Positions 1-9,113 of a stretch of 64,000 nt of DNA are shown here, in pieces. The translations under genes and the position numbers were made by a program. Numbering within the stretch: position 1 is the stretch's first letter; the number at the start of each line of letters is the position of its first letter. Source of the stretch: Ramlibacter alkalitolerans (GTDB taxonomy: Bacteria; Pseudomonadota; Gammaproteobacteria; Burkholderiales; Burkholderiaceae_C). The stretch is taken from the NCBI RefSeq assembly GCF_016722765.1, contig NZ_JAEQND010000006.1, positions 336,010 to 400,009 on the forward strand. Reading direction: 5' to 3'. The notes beneath the pieces are model-generated. The model did no database searches. It worked only from the letters and a program-made list of their open reading frames with translations, and was not told where the DNA came from.

Positions 1-442
1 AGATGGCCGGCACGTTGGCGCGCAGGATGCCCATCATGCCGCCCGGCATGTTCTTGTCGCAGCCGCCCACGACCAGCACGCCGTCCATCCACTGGCCCTG
101 CACGCAGGTCTCGATGCAGTCGGCGATCACCTCGCGCGAGACCAGCGAGTACTTCATGCCCTCGGTGCCCATCGCCATGCCGTCGGAGATGGTGGGGGTG
201 CCGAAGATCTGCGGATTGCCGCCGGCCTCCGCGATGCCTTCCACCGCCGCATCGGCCAGCTTCTGCAGGCCGCTGTTGCAGGGCGTGATCGTGCTGTGGC
301 CGTTGGCGACGCCCACCATGGGCTTGCCGAAATCGGTCTCCTTGTAGCCCATGCCGTAATACATGGAGCGGTTCGGCGCCCGCGATTTGCCCTGCGTGAT
401 GTTGTCGCTGCGCAGGCGCAGCTGGATGGTCTTCTGGTCCAT
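1..442 (-). CDS. ilvD: Dihydroxy-acid dehydratase, N-terminal part (cut by window edge)
   Basis: Reading the minus strand from the ATG at 442 gives 147 residues of IlvD, which dehydrates 2,3-dihydroxy-carboxylates in isoleucine/valine synthesis using an Fe-S cluster. The conserved blocks [11 protein letters not shown] and [10 protein letters not shown], which carry cluster-ligand cysteines in this family, are both present. The gene runs off the left edge, so its 3' part is unseen. It is divergent from the LysR gene at 541 with about 100 bp between them, so the regulator may act on it, though that is only inferred from position. The family assignment is very secure. Confidence 0.95.
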   Translation of the reverse strand, partial: MDQKTIQLRLRSDNITQGKSRAPNRSMYYGMGYKETDFGKPMVGVANGHSTITPCNSGLQKLADAAVEGIAEAGGNPQIFGTPTISDGMAMGTEGMKYSLVSREVIADCIETCVQGQWMDGVLVVGGCDKNMPGGMMGILRANVPAI

Positions 443-540
443 GGCTGTGAGTCCGTCGTACGGGGGGAAGGCCCGGAGTATGCGCCGCCGCCGTGATTCC
501 TTCCAATCCATTTCGGGGTACGGACTAATATGCACGGCAT

Positions 541-1440
541 ATGAGCGAGCCGCTGATCGAGTTGCGCCTGTGGCGCCAGTTCCTGGCCGTCGCCGAGGAG
601 CTCCACTTCGGCCGCGCCGCCCGCGGCCTGCATATGACGCAGCCGCCGCTGACGCAGGGGATCGCGCAACTGGAGCGCCTGCTCGGCGCGCGCCTGTTCG
701 AGCGTACCAAGCGCAGCGTGCGGCTCACCCCGGCGGGCGAGGCGCTGCTGCCGCAGGTGCGCGAGCTGCTTTCGCGGGCGCAGGGCCTGCCGGCGCAGGC
801 GCGGGCGGCCGCCGGTGGCGAGCTGGGGCGGCTGCGCATCGCGTTCGTGTCGACCGTGGGCTTCGCGCTGCTGCCGCAGTGGCTGCGCGCCTTCCGCGCC
901 CGCCATCCGCAGGTGCAGATGGAGCTGATCGAAGCCACCGGCGACGTGCAGATGCAGGCCTTCGCGCGGGGCGAGATCGATGCCGGCTTCATGCTGCATT
1001 CGCCGGACTTCGCGCCGGCGGGGCTCGCGCACCTGCGCGTGGCGAGCGAGCCGCTGGTGCTGGCGCTGCCCGACGCGCATGCGCTCGCGCGTGCGGCGCG
1101 CCTGTCGCTGGGCGGCGTGCTCGACGAGCCGCTGGTGATCTTCCCGCGCCGCATCGTGCCTTCGCTGCACGATGCGATCTTCGGCATGTACCACGCAGCC
1201 GGCCGCGAGCCGCGCATCGCGCAGGAGGCGATCCAGATGCAGACGATCGTCAACCTGGTCGCAGCCGGCCTGGGCCTGGCCTGGGTGCCCGAGAGCGTGC
1301 GCCAGTTCCAGCGCACCGGCGTCACCTACCGCCAGCTCGCCGGCAAGCAGGGTGCGAGCGTGCCCTCGTGCGAGACGACGCTGGTCTGGTCGACGATGTC
1401 GCCGGTGCTGGAGCGCTTCGTCGAGTGCGTGCGGGCGTGA
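541..1440 (+). CDS. LysR-family transcriptional regulator
   Basis: A 299-residue protein of standard LysR length. Residues about 5-65 form the winged helix-turn-helix ([20 protein letters not shown], then [20 protein letters not shown]), and the remainder is a periplasmic-binding-protein-like effector domain. It is transcribed away from ilvD; the shared 98-bp gap contains an AT-richer stretch (about 505-535) that could hold operators and promoters for both. The effector cannot be read from sequence. Candidate targets are ilvD or its own promoter, by the usual LysR habit of controlling a divergent neighbour. Confidence 0.9.
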   Translation: MSEPLIELRLWRQFLAVAEELHFGRAARGLHMTQPPLTQGIAQLERLLGARLFERTKRSVRLTPAGEALLPQVRELLSRAQGLPAQARAAAGGELGRLRIAFVSTVGFALLPQWLRAFRARHPQVQMELIEATGDVQMQAFARGEIDAGFMLHSPDFAPAGLAHLRVASEPLVLALPDAHALARAARLSLGGVLDEPLVIFPRRIVPSLHDAIFGMYHAAGREPRIAQEAIQMQTIVNLVAAGLGLAWVPESVRQFQRTGVTYRQLAGKQGASVPSCETTLVWSTMSPVLERFVECVRA

Positions 1441-1455
1441 GGCCGCCGGTAAACG

Positions 1456-1574
1456 CGGACAGCCGAACGCAAAAGCCGCAAAAGCTACGCAGAAGCCGCA
1501 GAAAAAACCTGATCAAGAGGATGTCCTTCTGCGGTTTCTGCGTCACTTTTGCGGCTTCTGCGTTCGGCTGTCCG
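1456..1574. repeat. Long imperfect inverted repeat (48-bp arms)
   Basis: Left arm 1456-1503 and right arm 1527-1574 are near-perfect reverse complements, separated by 23 bp. The arms are built from short GCAGAAGCCGCAGAA / TTCTGCGGCTTCTGCG units. It lies between the LysR stop and lgt, and could act as a transcript-end hairpin or be a MITE/REP-like intergenic element. Confidence 0.8.
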
Positions 1575-1623
1575 GCTTTCCTCGTCGCCCGATAGAGCGC
1601 CACGTGCGCCAAAATACCTGCCC

Positions 1624-2475
1624 ATGCTCATTCACCCGAAGATCGATCCGGTCGCGCTGCAGATCGGCCCGCTGGCCATCCACTGGTACGGGCTCACCTA
1701 CCTGCTCGCCTTCGGGCTGTTCCTGCTGCTGGCCAACCAGCGGCTCAAGCACGAGCCCTTCCGCTCCGTCCAGGGCCCCGGCGCCTGGTCGCGCAAGGAC
1801 ATCGAGGACATGCTCTTCGCCGGCGTGCTGGGGGTGGTGATCGGCGGGCGGCTGGGATACTGCCTGTTCTACAAGCCCGGCTTCTACCTGGCCAACCCGC
1901 TGCAGATCCTCTACGTGTGGCAGGGCGGCATGAGCTTCCACGGCGGCCTGATCGGCGTGATCGTCTCGCAGATCTGGTACGCGCGAACCCGCCACAAGCC
2001 CTTCTGGCAACTGATGGACCTGGTCGCGCCCTGCGTGCCGCCCGGCCTGGGCTGCGGGCGCATCGGCAACTTCATCAACGGCGAGCTGTGGGGGCGCCCG
2101 GCCGACCCGGAGCTGCCCTGGGCCATGATCTTCCCGCAAAGCGGCACCAACCTGCCGCGCCATCCCTCGCAGATCTACGAACTGCTGCTCGAAGGCGTCA
2201 TCCTGTTCGTCGTGCTGTGGCTCTATGCGCGCAAGCCGCACAAGGAGGCCCAGGTGTCCGCCATGTTCCTGGTCGGCTACGGCATCGCCCGCTTCACCGC
2301 GGAGTACTTCCGCGAACCGGACGCGCACCTCGGCATCCTGGCCATGAAGATGAGCATGGGGCAGTGGCTTTGCATCCCGATGATCTTCGCCGGCGTGCTG
2401 CTCTGGGTCTGGGCGGAAACGCGCACCGACCCGGCCGGCCACCCGCCGGCCGGCGGCCGCCCCGCCGCGCGCTAG
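1624..2475 (+). CDS. lgt: Prolipoprotein diacylglyceryl transferase
   Basis: A 283-residue inner-membrane enzyme that moves diacylglycerol from phosphatidylglycerol to the lipobox cysteine of prolipoproteins. The N-terminal block [11 protein letters not shown] and the Lgt signature [16 protein letters not shown] (about residue 140) are present, with about seven hydrophobic segments. I chose the ATG at 1624 ([15 protein letters not shown]), the usual Lgt N-terminus; the frame is open back to 1549 but that stretch overlaps the inverted repeat. The gene stands alone between the LysR gene and the malonate cluster. Confidence 0.95.
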   Translation: MLIHPKIDPVALQIGPLAIHWYGLTYLLAFGLFLLLANQRLKHEPFRSVQGPGAWSRKDIEDMLFAGVLGVVIGGRLGYCLFYKPGFYLANPLQILYVWQGGMSFHGGLIGVIVSQIWYARTRHKPFWQLMDLVAPCVPPGLGCGRIGNFINGELWGRPADPELPWAMIFPQSGTNLPRHPSQIYELLLEGVILFVVLWLYARKPHKEAQVSAMFLVGYGIARFTAEYFREPDAHLGILAMKMSMGQWLCIPMIFAGVLLWVWAETRTDPAGHPPAGGRPAAR

Positions 2476-2700
2476 CAACGCGCTGCCCGGCGACCGGCGA
2501 GTGTCGCCTCGGCGTCAGCGTAGCGCGCCGGGCCGCGTCGGACGAACGCTCGCGGCGCCGTCCGCAGCCCGCCGTCGCTGCCACGCGTTCGGGTTTCTCG
2601 GTACATTGAACTCACCCGTGCCGTCCTGCGCACGCCCCGGAAGGCGGCTGGCATGGGCGTTGCATCGCTCGATCACCAACATCTCAGCAAAGGCGGTCCC

Positions 2701-4104
2701 ATGAGCCCTGTCGACTGGATCTCCCGCGGGATTGCCCTGTGGCGGCCCGGCTTCGAGCTCAGGGCCGCCGGCGGTGCGGCGCGCGAGCCCAAGGTCGGGG
2801 CCTCTTCCCCGGCTCCGGCGACCCCGGCCGCGCCCGCCGGCCGCAGCACGCGCGAGCGCCTGCAGGCCACCTTGCGGCGTGGCCAGGAGGCGCTCTCGCC
2901 CCGCGTGCTGCGCCGCACGCTGGCGGAACTGCAGGCCGTCGTCGATCCGCGCGTCAGCGAGGTCGAGGGGGGCCGGCGCGCCAGGGACTTCGCGCTGTGG
3001 TACCGCACGGCGAGCGTGGAGCAGCGGCGCGACGCCTGGCTCCTCATGAGCGAGCACTTCGGGCCCGACCCGAAGAAGATCACCGCCGCCCGCGGACACT
3101 ACGAGGCTGCGCAGGGCACGCCCGAAGAGGGCGCGGCCGAAATCCGGCTGCGCCGCGCGCTGCTGTCGCCGCGTGCGCGCCTGATGCAGCGCTTCGCCGC
3201 CTTCCCGGAAGGCATGCGCTTCCTGGTCGACCTGCGGGCCGAACTGCTGCCGCAACTCAAGTCCGACAAGCGCCTGCTGCCGCTCGACGCGGAGCTCGAA
3301 ACGCTGTTCTCCACCTGGTTCGATGTCGCCTTCCTCGAGTTGCGCCGGCTGTCCTGGGATTCGCCGGCCTCGCTGCTCGAGAAGCTGATCAAGTACGAGG
3401 CGGTGCACGACATCCGCAGCTGGGCGGACCTGAAGAACCGCCTGGACAGCGACCGCCGCTGCTACGGCTTCTTCCACCCCAAGCTCGATGGCGACCCGCT
3501 GATCTTCGTCGAGGTGGCGCTCACCGACAGTATCTCCGACTCCATCACGCCGCTGCTGGACGAGACCGCGGCGGCGGCGGACCTGTCCAGGGCGACCACG
3601 GCGATCTTCTACTCCATCAGCAACTGCCAGACCGGCCTGCGCGGGGTGAGCTTCGGCGATTCGCTGATCAAGCGCGTGGTCGAGACCCTGCAGGAGGAGT
3701 TTCCCCGGCTCAAGACCTTCTGCACGCTGTCGCCGATCCCGGGCCTGCGCGCGTGGCTGGCCAGGCAGGTGGCGCCCGAGAAGCTCGCCGCCTGGGACAA
3801 GCCGCTGGAACTGGGGCCGAAGTCGCCCGAGCGCCAGGAACTCCTGTCCTGGGCCGCGCGCTACCTGGGCGGGGAACTGCACGATGGCAAGCCGCTCGAT
3901 CCGGTCGCGCGCTTCCACCTGGGCAACGGCGCGCGCGTCGAACGCCTGAACTGGGCCGGCGACCCCTCCGCCAAGGGCCTCAAGCAGTCGTTCGGGCTCA
4001 TGGTCAACTACCTCTACGACATCCGGCGGCTCGACAAGCACCGCACGCTCCTGTCGCAGGGAGAAATCCCGATGTCGGCGGCCATCGAAGACCTGTACCG
4101 TTGA
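2701..4104 (+). CDS. matA: Malonyl-CoA decarboxylase
   Basis: A 467-residue soluble enzyme that decarboxylates malonyl-CoA to acetyl-CoA. Family blocks are clear: the helical N-terminal domain, then DSITPLLDE, FYSISNCQTGLRGVSFGD and KTFCTLSPIPGLRAWL in the catalytic domain. Start at 2701 (MSPVDWISRG) is preferred over an in-frame start 48 bp upstream because AAAGGCGG sits at ribosome-binding distance before it. It heads a same-strand cluster with a binding protein, an enoyl-CoA hydratase and a MatB-type synthetase, which together suggest malonate or malonyl-thioester catabolism. Confidence 0.93.
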   Translation: MSPVDWISRGIALWRPGFELRAAGGAAREPKVGASSPAPATPAAPAGRSTRERLQATLRRGQEALSPRVLRRTLAELQAVVDPRVSEVEGGRRARDFALWYRTASVEQRRDAWLLMSEHFGPDPKKITAARGHYEAAQGTPEEGAAEIRLRRALLSPRARLMQRFAAFPEGMRFLVDLRAELLPQLKSDKRLLPLDAELETLFSTWFDVAFLELRRLSWDSPASLLEKLIKYEAVHDIRSWADLKNRLDSDRRCYGFFHPKLDGDPLIFVEVALTDSISDSITPLLDETAAAADLSRATTAIFYSISNCQTGLRGVSFGDSLIKRVVETLQEEFPRLKTFCTLSPIPGLRAWLARQVAPEKLAAWDKPLELGPKSPERQELLSWAARYLGGELHDGKPLDPVARFHLGNGARVERLNWAGDPSAKGLKQSFGLMVNYLYDIRRLDKHRTLLSQGEIPMSAAIEDLYR

Positions 4105-4109
4105 GGGCT

Positions 4110-4146
4110 ACGTGCGACCGCCGCAAGGCAGTCGCACGTCGCTTTT
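4110..4146 (+). terminator. Intercistronic hairpin after matA
   Basis: ACGTGCGAC (4110-4118) pairs perfectly with GTCGCACGT (4131-4139), a 9-bp stem with a 12-nt loop, followed by CGCTTTTC. The short T-run suggests a partial terminator or an mRNA-stability hairpin between matA and the binding-protein gene rather than a strong stop. Confidence 0.55.
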
Positions 4147-4164
4147 CAAAGGAAAGAACAACAG

Positions 4165-5160
4165 ATGCAGTCCCTTCGCCTGACCCGGCGCCATGTCCTG
4201 CGCGCGGCCGCTGCCGCCAGCGCCGTGGGCGCGGTGCCCCTCGTGCACGCCCAAGCTTCCGGCTGGCCCGCCAAGCCCGTGCAGATGATCGTTCCCTTCC
4301 CCGCCGGCGGCGGCACCGATGCCTTCGCGCGTCCGCTGGCCGCGCAGTTCGCGCAGCAGACGCGGCAGCAACTGGTGATCGACAACAAGGGCGGTGCCGG
4401 CGGCACCGTCGGCGCCACGCTCGCCTCGCGCGCCGCGCCGGACGGCTACAACTTCTTCATGGGGGCGGTGCACCACACGATCGCCCCCTCCATCTATCCG
4501 CGGCTCGACTACGACCTGCAGAAGGACCTGGTGCCGATCTCGCTGGTGGCGCGCGTGCCGCAGGTGCTGGTGGTCAATCCGCAGCGCGTCGCGGCCAGGG
4601 ACTTCAAGGAATTCGTCGCGCTGATGAAGTCCAACCCGGGCAAGTACAACTACGCCTCGGCCGGCAACGGCACCTCGCACCACCTGGCGGGCGAGCTGTT
4701 CAAGCTGCAGACCAAGACCTTCATCACCCACATCCCGTACCGCGGCGCCGGCCCGGCGCTGCAGGACCTGATCACCGGCAGTGCCGACCTGATGTTCGAC
4801 GGCCTGGGCTCTTCCGCCGCGCACATCAAGGGCGGCCGCATCAAGGCGCTGATGGTCAGCGGCAACAAGCGCGTCGCGGCCTTCCCCGACGTGCCCGCCG
4901 CCTCCGAAGTGGGCCTGCCGGATTACACGGTCACCACCTGGTACGGCGTGTGGGCGCCCAAGGGCACCCCGGCGGAGATCCAGCAGCGCATGCACGAGGA
5001 AATCCGCAAGGCGGTGCAGTCCGACGCGCTGAAGACCGTGTGGGCCGGGCAGGGCGCCGAGTTTCCGAACCTCTCGCAGCAGCAGTTCGCCGGCTTCATC
5101 GACAGCGAAGTCAAGCGCTGGGCGCAGGTCGTCAAGGCGTCCAACGTCAAAGCGGATTGA
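4165..5160 (+). CDS. Bug/TctC-family periplasmic solute-binding protein
   Basis: A 331-residue secreted protein. Residues 1-29 look like a signal peptide with a twin-Arg flavour (TRRHVLRAAAAAS, cleavage near VHAQ). The mature part has the Bug-family pattern: WPAKPVQMIVPFPAGGGTD, then NKGGAGG, NYASAGNGTSHHLAGELF and GLGSSAAHIKGGRIKAL. These proteins bind carboxylates for tripartite tricarboxylate transporters, but many, as here, have no adjacent TctA/TctB genes. From its place between matA and matB I infer that it binds malonate or a related dicarboxylate; a clear AAGGAAAG ribosome-binding site precedes the ATG. Confidence 0.88.
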   Translation: MQSLRLTRRHVLRAAAAASAVGAVPLVHAQASGWPAKPVQMIVPFPAGGGTDAFARPLAAQFAQQTRQQLVIDNKGGAGGTVGATLASRAAPDGYNFFMGAVHHTIAPSIYPRLDYDLQKDLVPISLVARVPQVLVVNPQRVAARDFKEFVALMKSNPGKYNYASAGNGTSHHLAGELFKLQTKTFITHIPYRGAGPALQDLITGSADLMFDGLGSSAAHIKGGRIKALMVSGNKRVAAFPDVPAASEVGLPDYTVTTWYGVWAPKGTPAEIQQRMHEEIRKAVQSDALKTVWAGQGAEFPNLSQQQFAGFIDSEVKRWAQVVKASNVKAD

Positions 5161-5165
5161 GCGCG

Positions 5166-5945
5166 ATGCCAGGACAGGTGCGGCTGGCCACGCAGGGCGC
5201 CATCGGGCGCGTCACGCTCTCCCACCCCGGCAAGCTCGACGCCATGTCGCGTGCGATGTGGCGCGAGCTGCGCGATGCCTTCCTGAGCGTCCAGTCGGAT
5301 CCGGTGCTGCGCTGCGTGGTCATCGGCGGCGAGAACGGCAGCTTCTGTGCCGGCGGCGACATCGCCGAATACCCCTCGTTCCGCTTCGATCCCGAGTCGC
5401 TGCGGCGCTTCCACGAAGACGAGGTGTGGGGCGGGCTGGCCGCGATGCTGGCCTGCGAGGTCCCCGTCATCGCGCGGATCGAAGGCGCCTGCATGGGCGC
5501 CGGCATCGAGATCGCCAGCTGCTGCGACATCCGCATCGCTGGCACCGGCGCCCGCTTCGGCGCGCCGATCGGCCGGCTCGGGTTCCCGATGGCCCCGCGC
5601 GAACTGCAGCTGGTGGCCGCGCGCGCCGGCGAAGCCACCCTGCGCGAGATGCTGCTCGAAGGCGTGCAGCTCGATGCGCGCGAGATGAAGGCACGCGGCT
5701 TCCTGCACCGCGTCGTGCCCAACGAAGGGCTCGCGACCGAAGTGGACGCCAGCGCCGAACGCGTCGCGCAGCTCGCGCCGCAGGCGGCCCGCATGAACAA
5801 GCGGCTGCTGCGGCGGCTGGCCGACAAGCCTCCCGGCACGCCCCTGCCGGAGGACGTCCTGGCCAGGGCGTACGATTACGCCACCAGCGCCGAGCACCGC
5901 GAGGGCATCTCGGCCTTCCTCGAAAAACGACCACCCCGCTTCTGA
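5166..5945 (+). CDS. Enoyl-CoA hydratase/isomerase family protein
   Basis: A 259-residue crotonase-fold protein. The oxyanion-hole blocks are visible: NGSFCAGGDIAEY and EGACMGAGIEIASCCDIRIA. The reaction within this large family (hydratase, isomerase, decarboxylase, hydrolase) cannot be told from sequence alone. It starts 5 bp after the binding-protein stop and ends 20 bp before matB, so it is translated as part of the malonate cluster. Some malonate clusters carry an accessory crotonase-fold enzyme; a role on a malonyl-CoA side product is inference. Confidence 0.88.
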   Translation: MPGQVRLATQGAIGRVTLSHPGKLDAMSRAMWRELRDAFLSVQSDPVLRCVVIGGENGSFCAGGDIAEYPSFRFDPESLRRFHEDEVWGGLAAMLACEVPVIARIEGACMGAGIEIASCCDIRIAGTGARFGAPIGRLGFPMAPRELQLVAARAGEATLREMLLEGVQLDAREMKARGFLHRVVPNEGLATEVDASAERVAQLAPQAARMNKRLLRRLADKPPGTPLPEDVLARAYDYATSAEHREGISAFLEKRPPRF

Positions 5946-5965
5946 TTCCGACCGACCCGAGCGAA

Positions 5966-7501
5966 ATGGAAAACCGCAACCTGTTCGCGGCGCTGCGCGC
6001 TGCCTTCCCGCAAGACCTCGACCGCGTCGCCGTGGAGACCGACACCGGCCTGCATTACAGCTGGCGCGACCTCGATCGCGGCACCGCGATGATCGCCAAC
6101 CTGCTCGCCTCGCTGGGCCTGCAGGAAGGCGCGCGCATCGCCGTGCAGGTGGAGAAGTCGGTCGAGGCCATGATGCTGTACCTGGCGACGCTGCGCGCCG
6201 GCTACGTGTTCCTGCCGCTGAACACCGCCTACCAGAAGGCGGAGATCGACTACTTCGTCGGCAATGCCGAACCCGAGGTCGTGGTGTGCACGCCGGCGAA
6301 CTTCGGCTGGGTCAGCAAGATCGCGTTCCAGGCCGGCACGAAGCACGTGTTCGCGCTGGGCGACGACCGCAGCGGCTCGCTGCTCGAGCGCGCGGCGCAG
6401 CAGTCCGACGAACACGCCCTGGTGGAAAAATCTGCCGACGACCTCGCCGCCATCGTCTACACCAGCGGCACCACCGGGCGCAGCAAGGGCGCGATGCTCA
6501 CGCACGGCAACCTGCTGTCCAACGCCGAAGTGCTCAAGGACTACTGGGGCTGGACCGAGGGCGACGTCCTGATCCATGCGCTGCCGATCTTCCACGTGCA
6601 CGGCCTGTTCGTCGCGATCCATGGCGCGCTGCTCAATGGCAGCAAGATGATCTGGCTGGCGAAGTTCGACCCGAAGAAGGTGATCGAGCGCTTGCCCGAT
6701 GCCACCGTGTTCATGGGCGTGCCCACGCTGTACGTGCGCATGCTGGCCGAACCGGCGCTGACCGAGCCGGCCTGCCGCAACATGCGCCTGTTCATCTCCG
6801 GCTCCGCGCCCCTGCTGATGGAGACGTTCAGCGCCTGGAAGGAGCGCACCGGCCACACGATCCTCGAGCGCTACGGCATGAGCGAAACCATCATGCTCAC
6901 CTCCAACCCCTACCACGAGGCGGAGGGCGAGCGCCGCGGCGGCACCGTCGGCTTCCCGCTGCCGGGCGTGAGCGTGCGCGTGCGCGACGACCAGGGCAAC
7001 GCGCTTGCCGCCGGCGAGATCGGCAACATCCAGGTCAAGGGCCCCAACGTCTTCAAGGGCTACTGGCGCATGCCGGAGAAGACGAAGGAGGAGTTCACCG
7101 AGGATGGCTGGTTCAAGACCGGCGACGTGGGCAGGATCGACGAACTGCGCTACGTCACGATCGTCGGCCGCAGCAAGGACCTGATCATCAGCGGTGGCTA
7201 CAACGTGTACCCGGCGGAGATCGAGGGCTACATCAACGACATGCCCGGCGTCGCAGAAAGCGCGGTGGTGGGCGTGCCGCATCCCGACTTCGGGGAAGTG
7301 GGCGTGGCCCTCGTGGTGCCCAAGGCGGATACGCAGATCGACGGTGAGCAGATCGTCGCCACGCTGAAATCGCAGCTCGCGAATTTCAAGATCCCCAAGC
7401 GTTGCTTCGTGGTGCCGGAACTGCCTCGCAACACCATGGGCAAGGTGCAGAAGAACCTGCTGCGCGACGAACACAAGAGCCTGTTCCAGCAAGGGACGTA
7501 G
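5966..7501 (+). CDS. matB: Malonyl-CoA synthetase (MatB-type acyl-CoA ligase)
   Basis: A 511-residue AMP-forming ligase that would activate malonate with ATP and CoA. Motifs in order: the P-loop-like YTSGTTGRSKGAM, ERYGMSETIMLTSNP, GWFKTGDVGRID, GRSKDLIISGGYNVYPAEIE and a C-terminal PRNTMGKVQK with the catalytic lysine. Length and the N-terminal start MENRNLFAAL fit MatB. Its product is the substrate of MatA, encoded at the start of the same cluster, which supports malonate over other acids. No MatC-type carrier is present; the Bug protein may serve uptake instead. Confidence 0.88.
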   Translation: MENRNLFAALRAAFPQDLDRVAVETDTGLHYSWRDLDRGTAMIANLLASLGLQEGARIAVQVEKSVEAMMLYLATLRAGYVFLPLNTAYQKAEIDYFVGNAEPEVVVCTPANFGWVSKIAFQAGTKHVFALGDDRSGSLLERAAQQSDEHALVEKSADDLAAIVYTSGTTGRSKGAMLTHGNLLSNAEVLKDYWGWTEGDVLIHALPIFHVHGLFVAIHGALLNGSKMIWLAKFDPKKVIERLPDATVFMGVPTLYVRMLAEPALTEPACRNMRLFISGSAPLLMETFSAWKERTGHTILERYGMSETIMLTSNPYHEAEGERRGGTVGFPLPGVSVRVRDDQGNALAAGEIGNIQVKGPNVFKGYWRMPEKTKEEFTEDGWFKTGDVGRIDELRYVTIVGRSKDLIISGGYNVYPAEIEGYINDMPGVAESAVVGVPHPDFGEVGVALVVPKADTQIDGEQIVATLKSQLANFKIPKRCFVVPELPRNTMGKVQKNLLRDEHKSLFQQGT

Positions 7502-7627
7502 CGAGCTGGGTACGGAACCGGCACAGCGCGGCTCGTGCGGGCCGGAGAGGGCGTGGGGCTACGTCAAATCCCGCTGGCGCGACGCGGACGCTGAATTACA
7601 CTGGATCTTTCCTCGTCCCGCGCTGCG

Positions 7628-7990
7628 ATGACAGCTTCCGCCGCCCCGATCCTCGATGCCATCCTGATCCAGCTCGCCGCAGCCCTGGAGAAGTACGACG
7701 AGGACAGCGAGCGCCTCGTTCGCACCTGGCTCGACATGGATCTGTATCGCGACGTGAGCGACCAGATGGACGCCATACGCATGTACAGCTCCTTGCTGCC
7801 GGACGTGCAGGTGCACTGGCTCGAATTGCTGATTGCGCACTCCGAACTGGTGCACTGGCTTTGGCGGCGCGACCCCGCCCAGGCCGGCGTCCTGCAGGAG
7901 GAGCGGCTCGCCGACGTGCGTGCGCGGCATGTCGATTCGATTGCCGCCCTGCGCGAGCGCTGCCTGCGCACGGTCAGCCAGCGCTCCTGA
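7628..7990 (+). CDS. Hypothetical protein, 120 residues
   Basis: An acidic, mostly helical 120-residue protein with no signal peptide or membrane segment. The centre is rich in hydrophobic and Trp residues (VQVHWLELLIAHSELVHWLWRRDP). I do not recognise the family. Codon use and composition match the neighbours, so it is likely a real gene. It lies alone between matB and cysK, 126 bp downstream of matB. Confidence 0.65.
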   Translation: MTASAAPILDAILIQLAAALEKYDEDSERLVRTWLDMDLYRDVSDQMDAIRMYSSLLPDVQVHWLELLIAHSELVHWLWRRDPAQAGVLQEERLADVRARHVDSIAALRERCLRTVSQRS

Positions 7991-8077
7991 GTCTCACGAC
8001 CCGTTGCACCCGGCGGGTGGGGCAGCGCAGTACCGATTCCTGCGCCACAATGCCGCTTTCCGGAGCAGGAGCACCGC

Positions 8078-8998
8078 ATGAAAGCCAACAGCGTCCTCGA
8101 CACCATCGGCCGCACGCCGCACATCAAGATCAACCGCCTGTTCGGCAACTCGCACGAGGTGTGGGTGAAGTCCGAGCGCGCGAATCCCGGCGGCTCGATC
8201 AAGGACCGCATCGCGCTGTCCATGATCGAGGACGCGGAGAAGAGCGGCAAGCTCAAGCCCGGCGGCACCATCATCGAGCCCACCTCGGGCAACACCGGCA
8301 TTGGCTTGGCCATGGTGGCCGCCGTCAAGGGCTACAAGCTGGTGCTGGTGATGCCCGACAGCATGTCCATCGAGCGCCGGCGGCTGATGCTGGCCTATGG
8401 CGCCACCTTCGACCTGACGCCGCGCGAGAAAGGCATGAAGGGCGCGATCGCGCGCGCGCAGGAACTGGCGCAGCAGACGAAGGACGCCTGGATCCCGCAG
8501 CAGTTCGAGAATCCCGCCAACCTCGAGGTCCACGAGCGCACCACCGCCCGCGAGATCGCGGAGGACTTCCCGCAGGGCGTCGATTACCTGATCACGGGCG
8601 TGGGCACCGGCGGCCACATCACGGCCTGCGCCAAGGTGCTCAAGCAGAAATGGCCGAAGCTGAAGGTGCTGGCGGTGGAGCCCACGCAGTCTCCGGTGCT
8701 CTCCGGCGGCCAGCCCGGGCCGCACCCGATCCAGGGGCTTGGCGCCGGCTTCGTCCCCGCCATCATGGACACCGCACTGCTCGACGGCGTGATCCAGGTC
8801 GACGCCGAACCGGCCCGCGAGATGGCACGCCGCTGCGCGCGCGAGGAAGGCATCCTCGTCGGCATCTCCTCGGGCGCTGCACTCGCCGCCGTCGCGCAGA
8901 AGCTCAAGGACATTCCGGCGGGTTCGACGGTGCTCTGCTTCAACTACGACACGGGCGAGCGCTACCTCTCCGTCGAGGGCTTCCTGCCGGCCGGCTGA
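8078..8998 (+). CDS. cysK: Cysteine synthase A (O-acetylserine sulfhydrylase)
   Basis: A 306-residue PLP enzyme that makes cysteine from O-acetylserine and sulfide. The PLP lysine is K42 in [10 protein letters not shown]; the substrate loop [10 protein letters not shown] and the phosphate-binding [10 protein letters not shown] are in place, and a C-terminal SSGAAL block follows. Length and motif spacing fit CysK; the N-terminus [18 protein letters not shown] is typical. Likely transcribed alone, with AGGAGC just upstream of the ATG. CysM is the alternative, but the loop sequences favour CysK. Confidence 0.93.
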   Translation: MKANSVLDTIGRTPHIKINRLFGNSHEVWVKSERANPGGSIKDRIALSMIEDAEKSGKLKPGGTIIEPTSGNTGIGLAMVAAVKGYKLVLVMPDSMSIERRRLMLAYGATFDLTPREKGMKGAIARAQELAQQTKDAWIPQQFENPANLEVHERTTAREIAEDFPQGVDYLITGVGTGGHITACAKVLKQKWPKLKVLAVEPTQSPVLSGGQPGPHPIQGLGAGFVPAIMDTALLDGVIQVDAEPAREMARRCAREEGILVGISSGAALAAVAQKLKDIPAGSTVLCFNYDTGERYLSVEGFLPAG

Positions 8999-9113
8999 GG
9001 CGTGTGGTCACGAGCGGTCACTTGGTTCCCGGGCGGGCGGCGGAAAGTTGCAACAATTGCCCCCGCGGGTGGTGAACGCGGCGCACAATGGAGCCGCCTT
9101 CAGGAAGTTGCTC

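Noticed and set aside
154..1194. Long open frame on the minus strand across the LysR gene
   Set aside because: It has no recognisable domain, is rich in Arg/Ala/His as expected of a shadow frame in GC-rich DNA, and conflicts with the ilvD and LysR genes.
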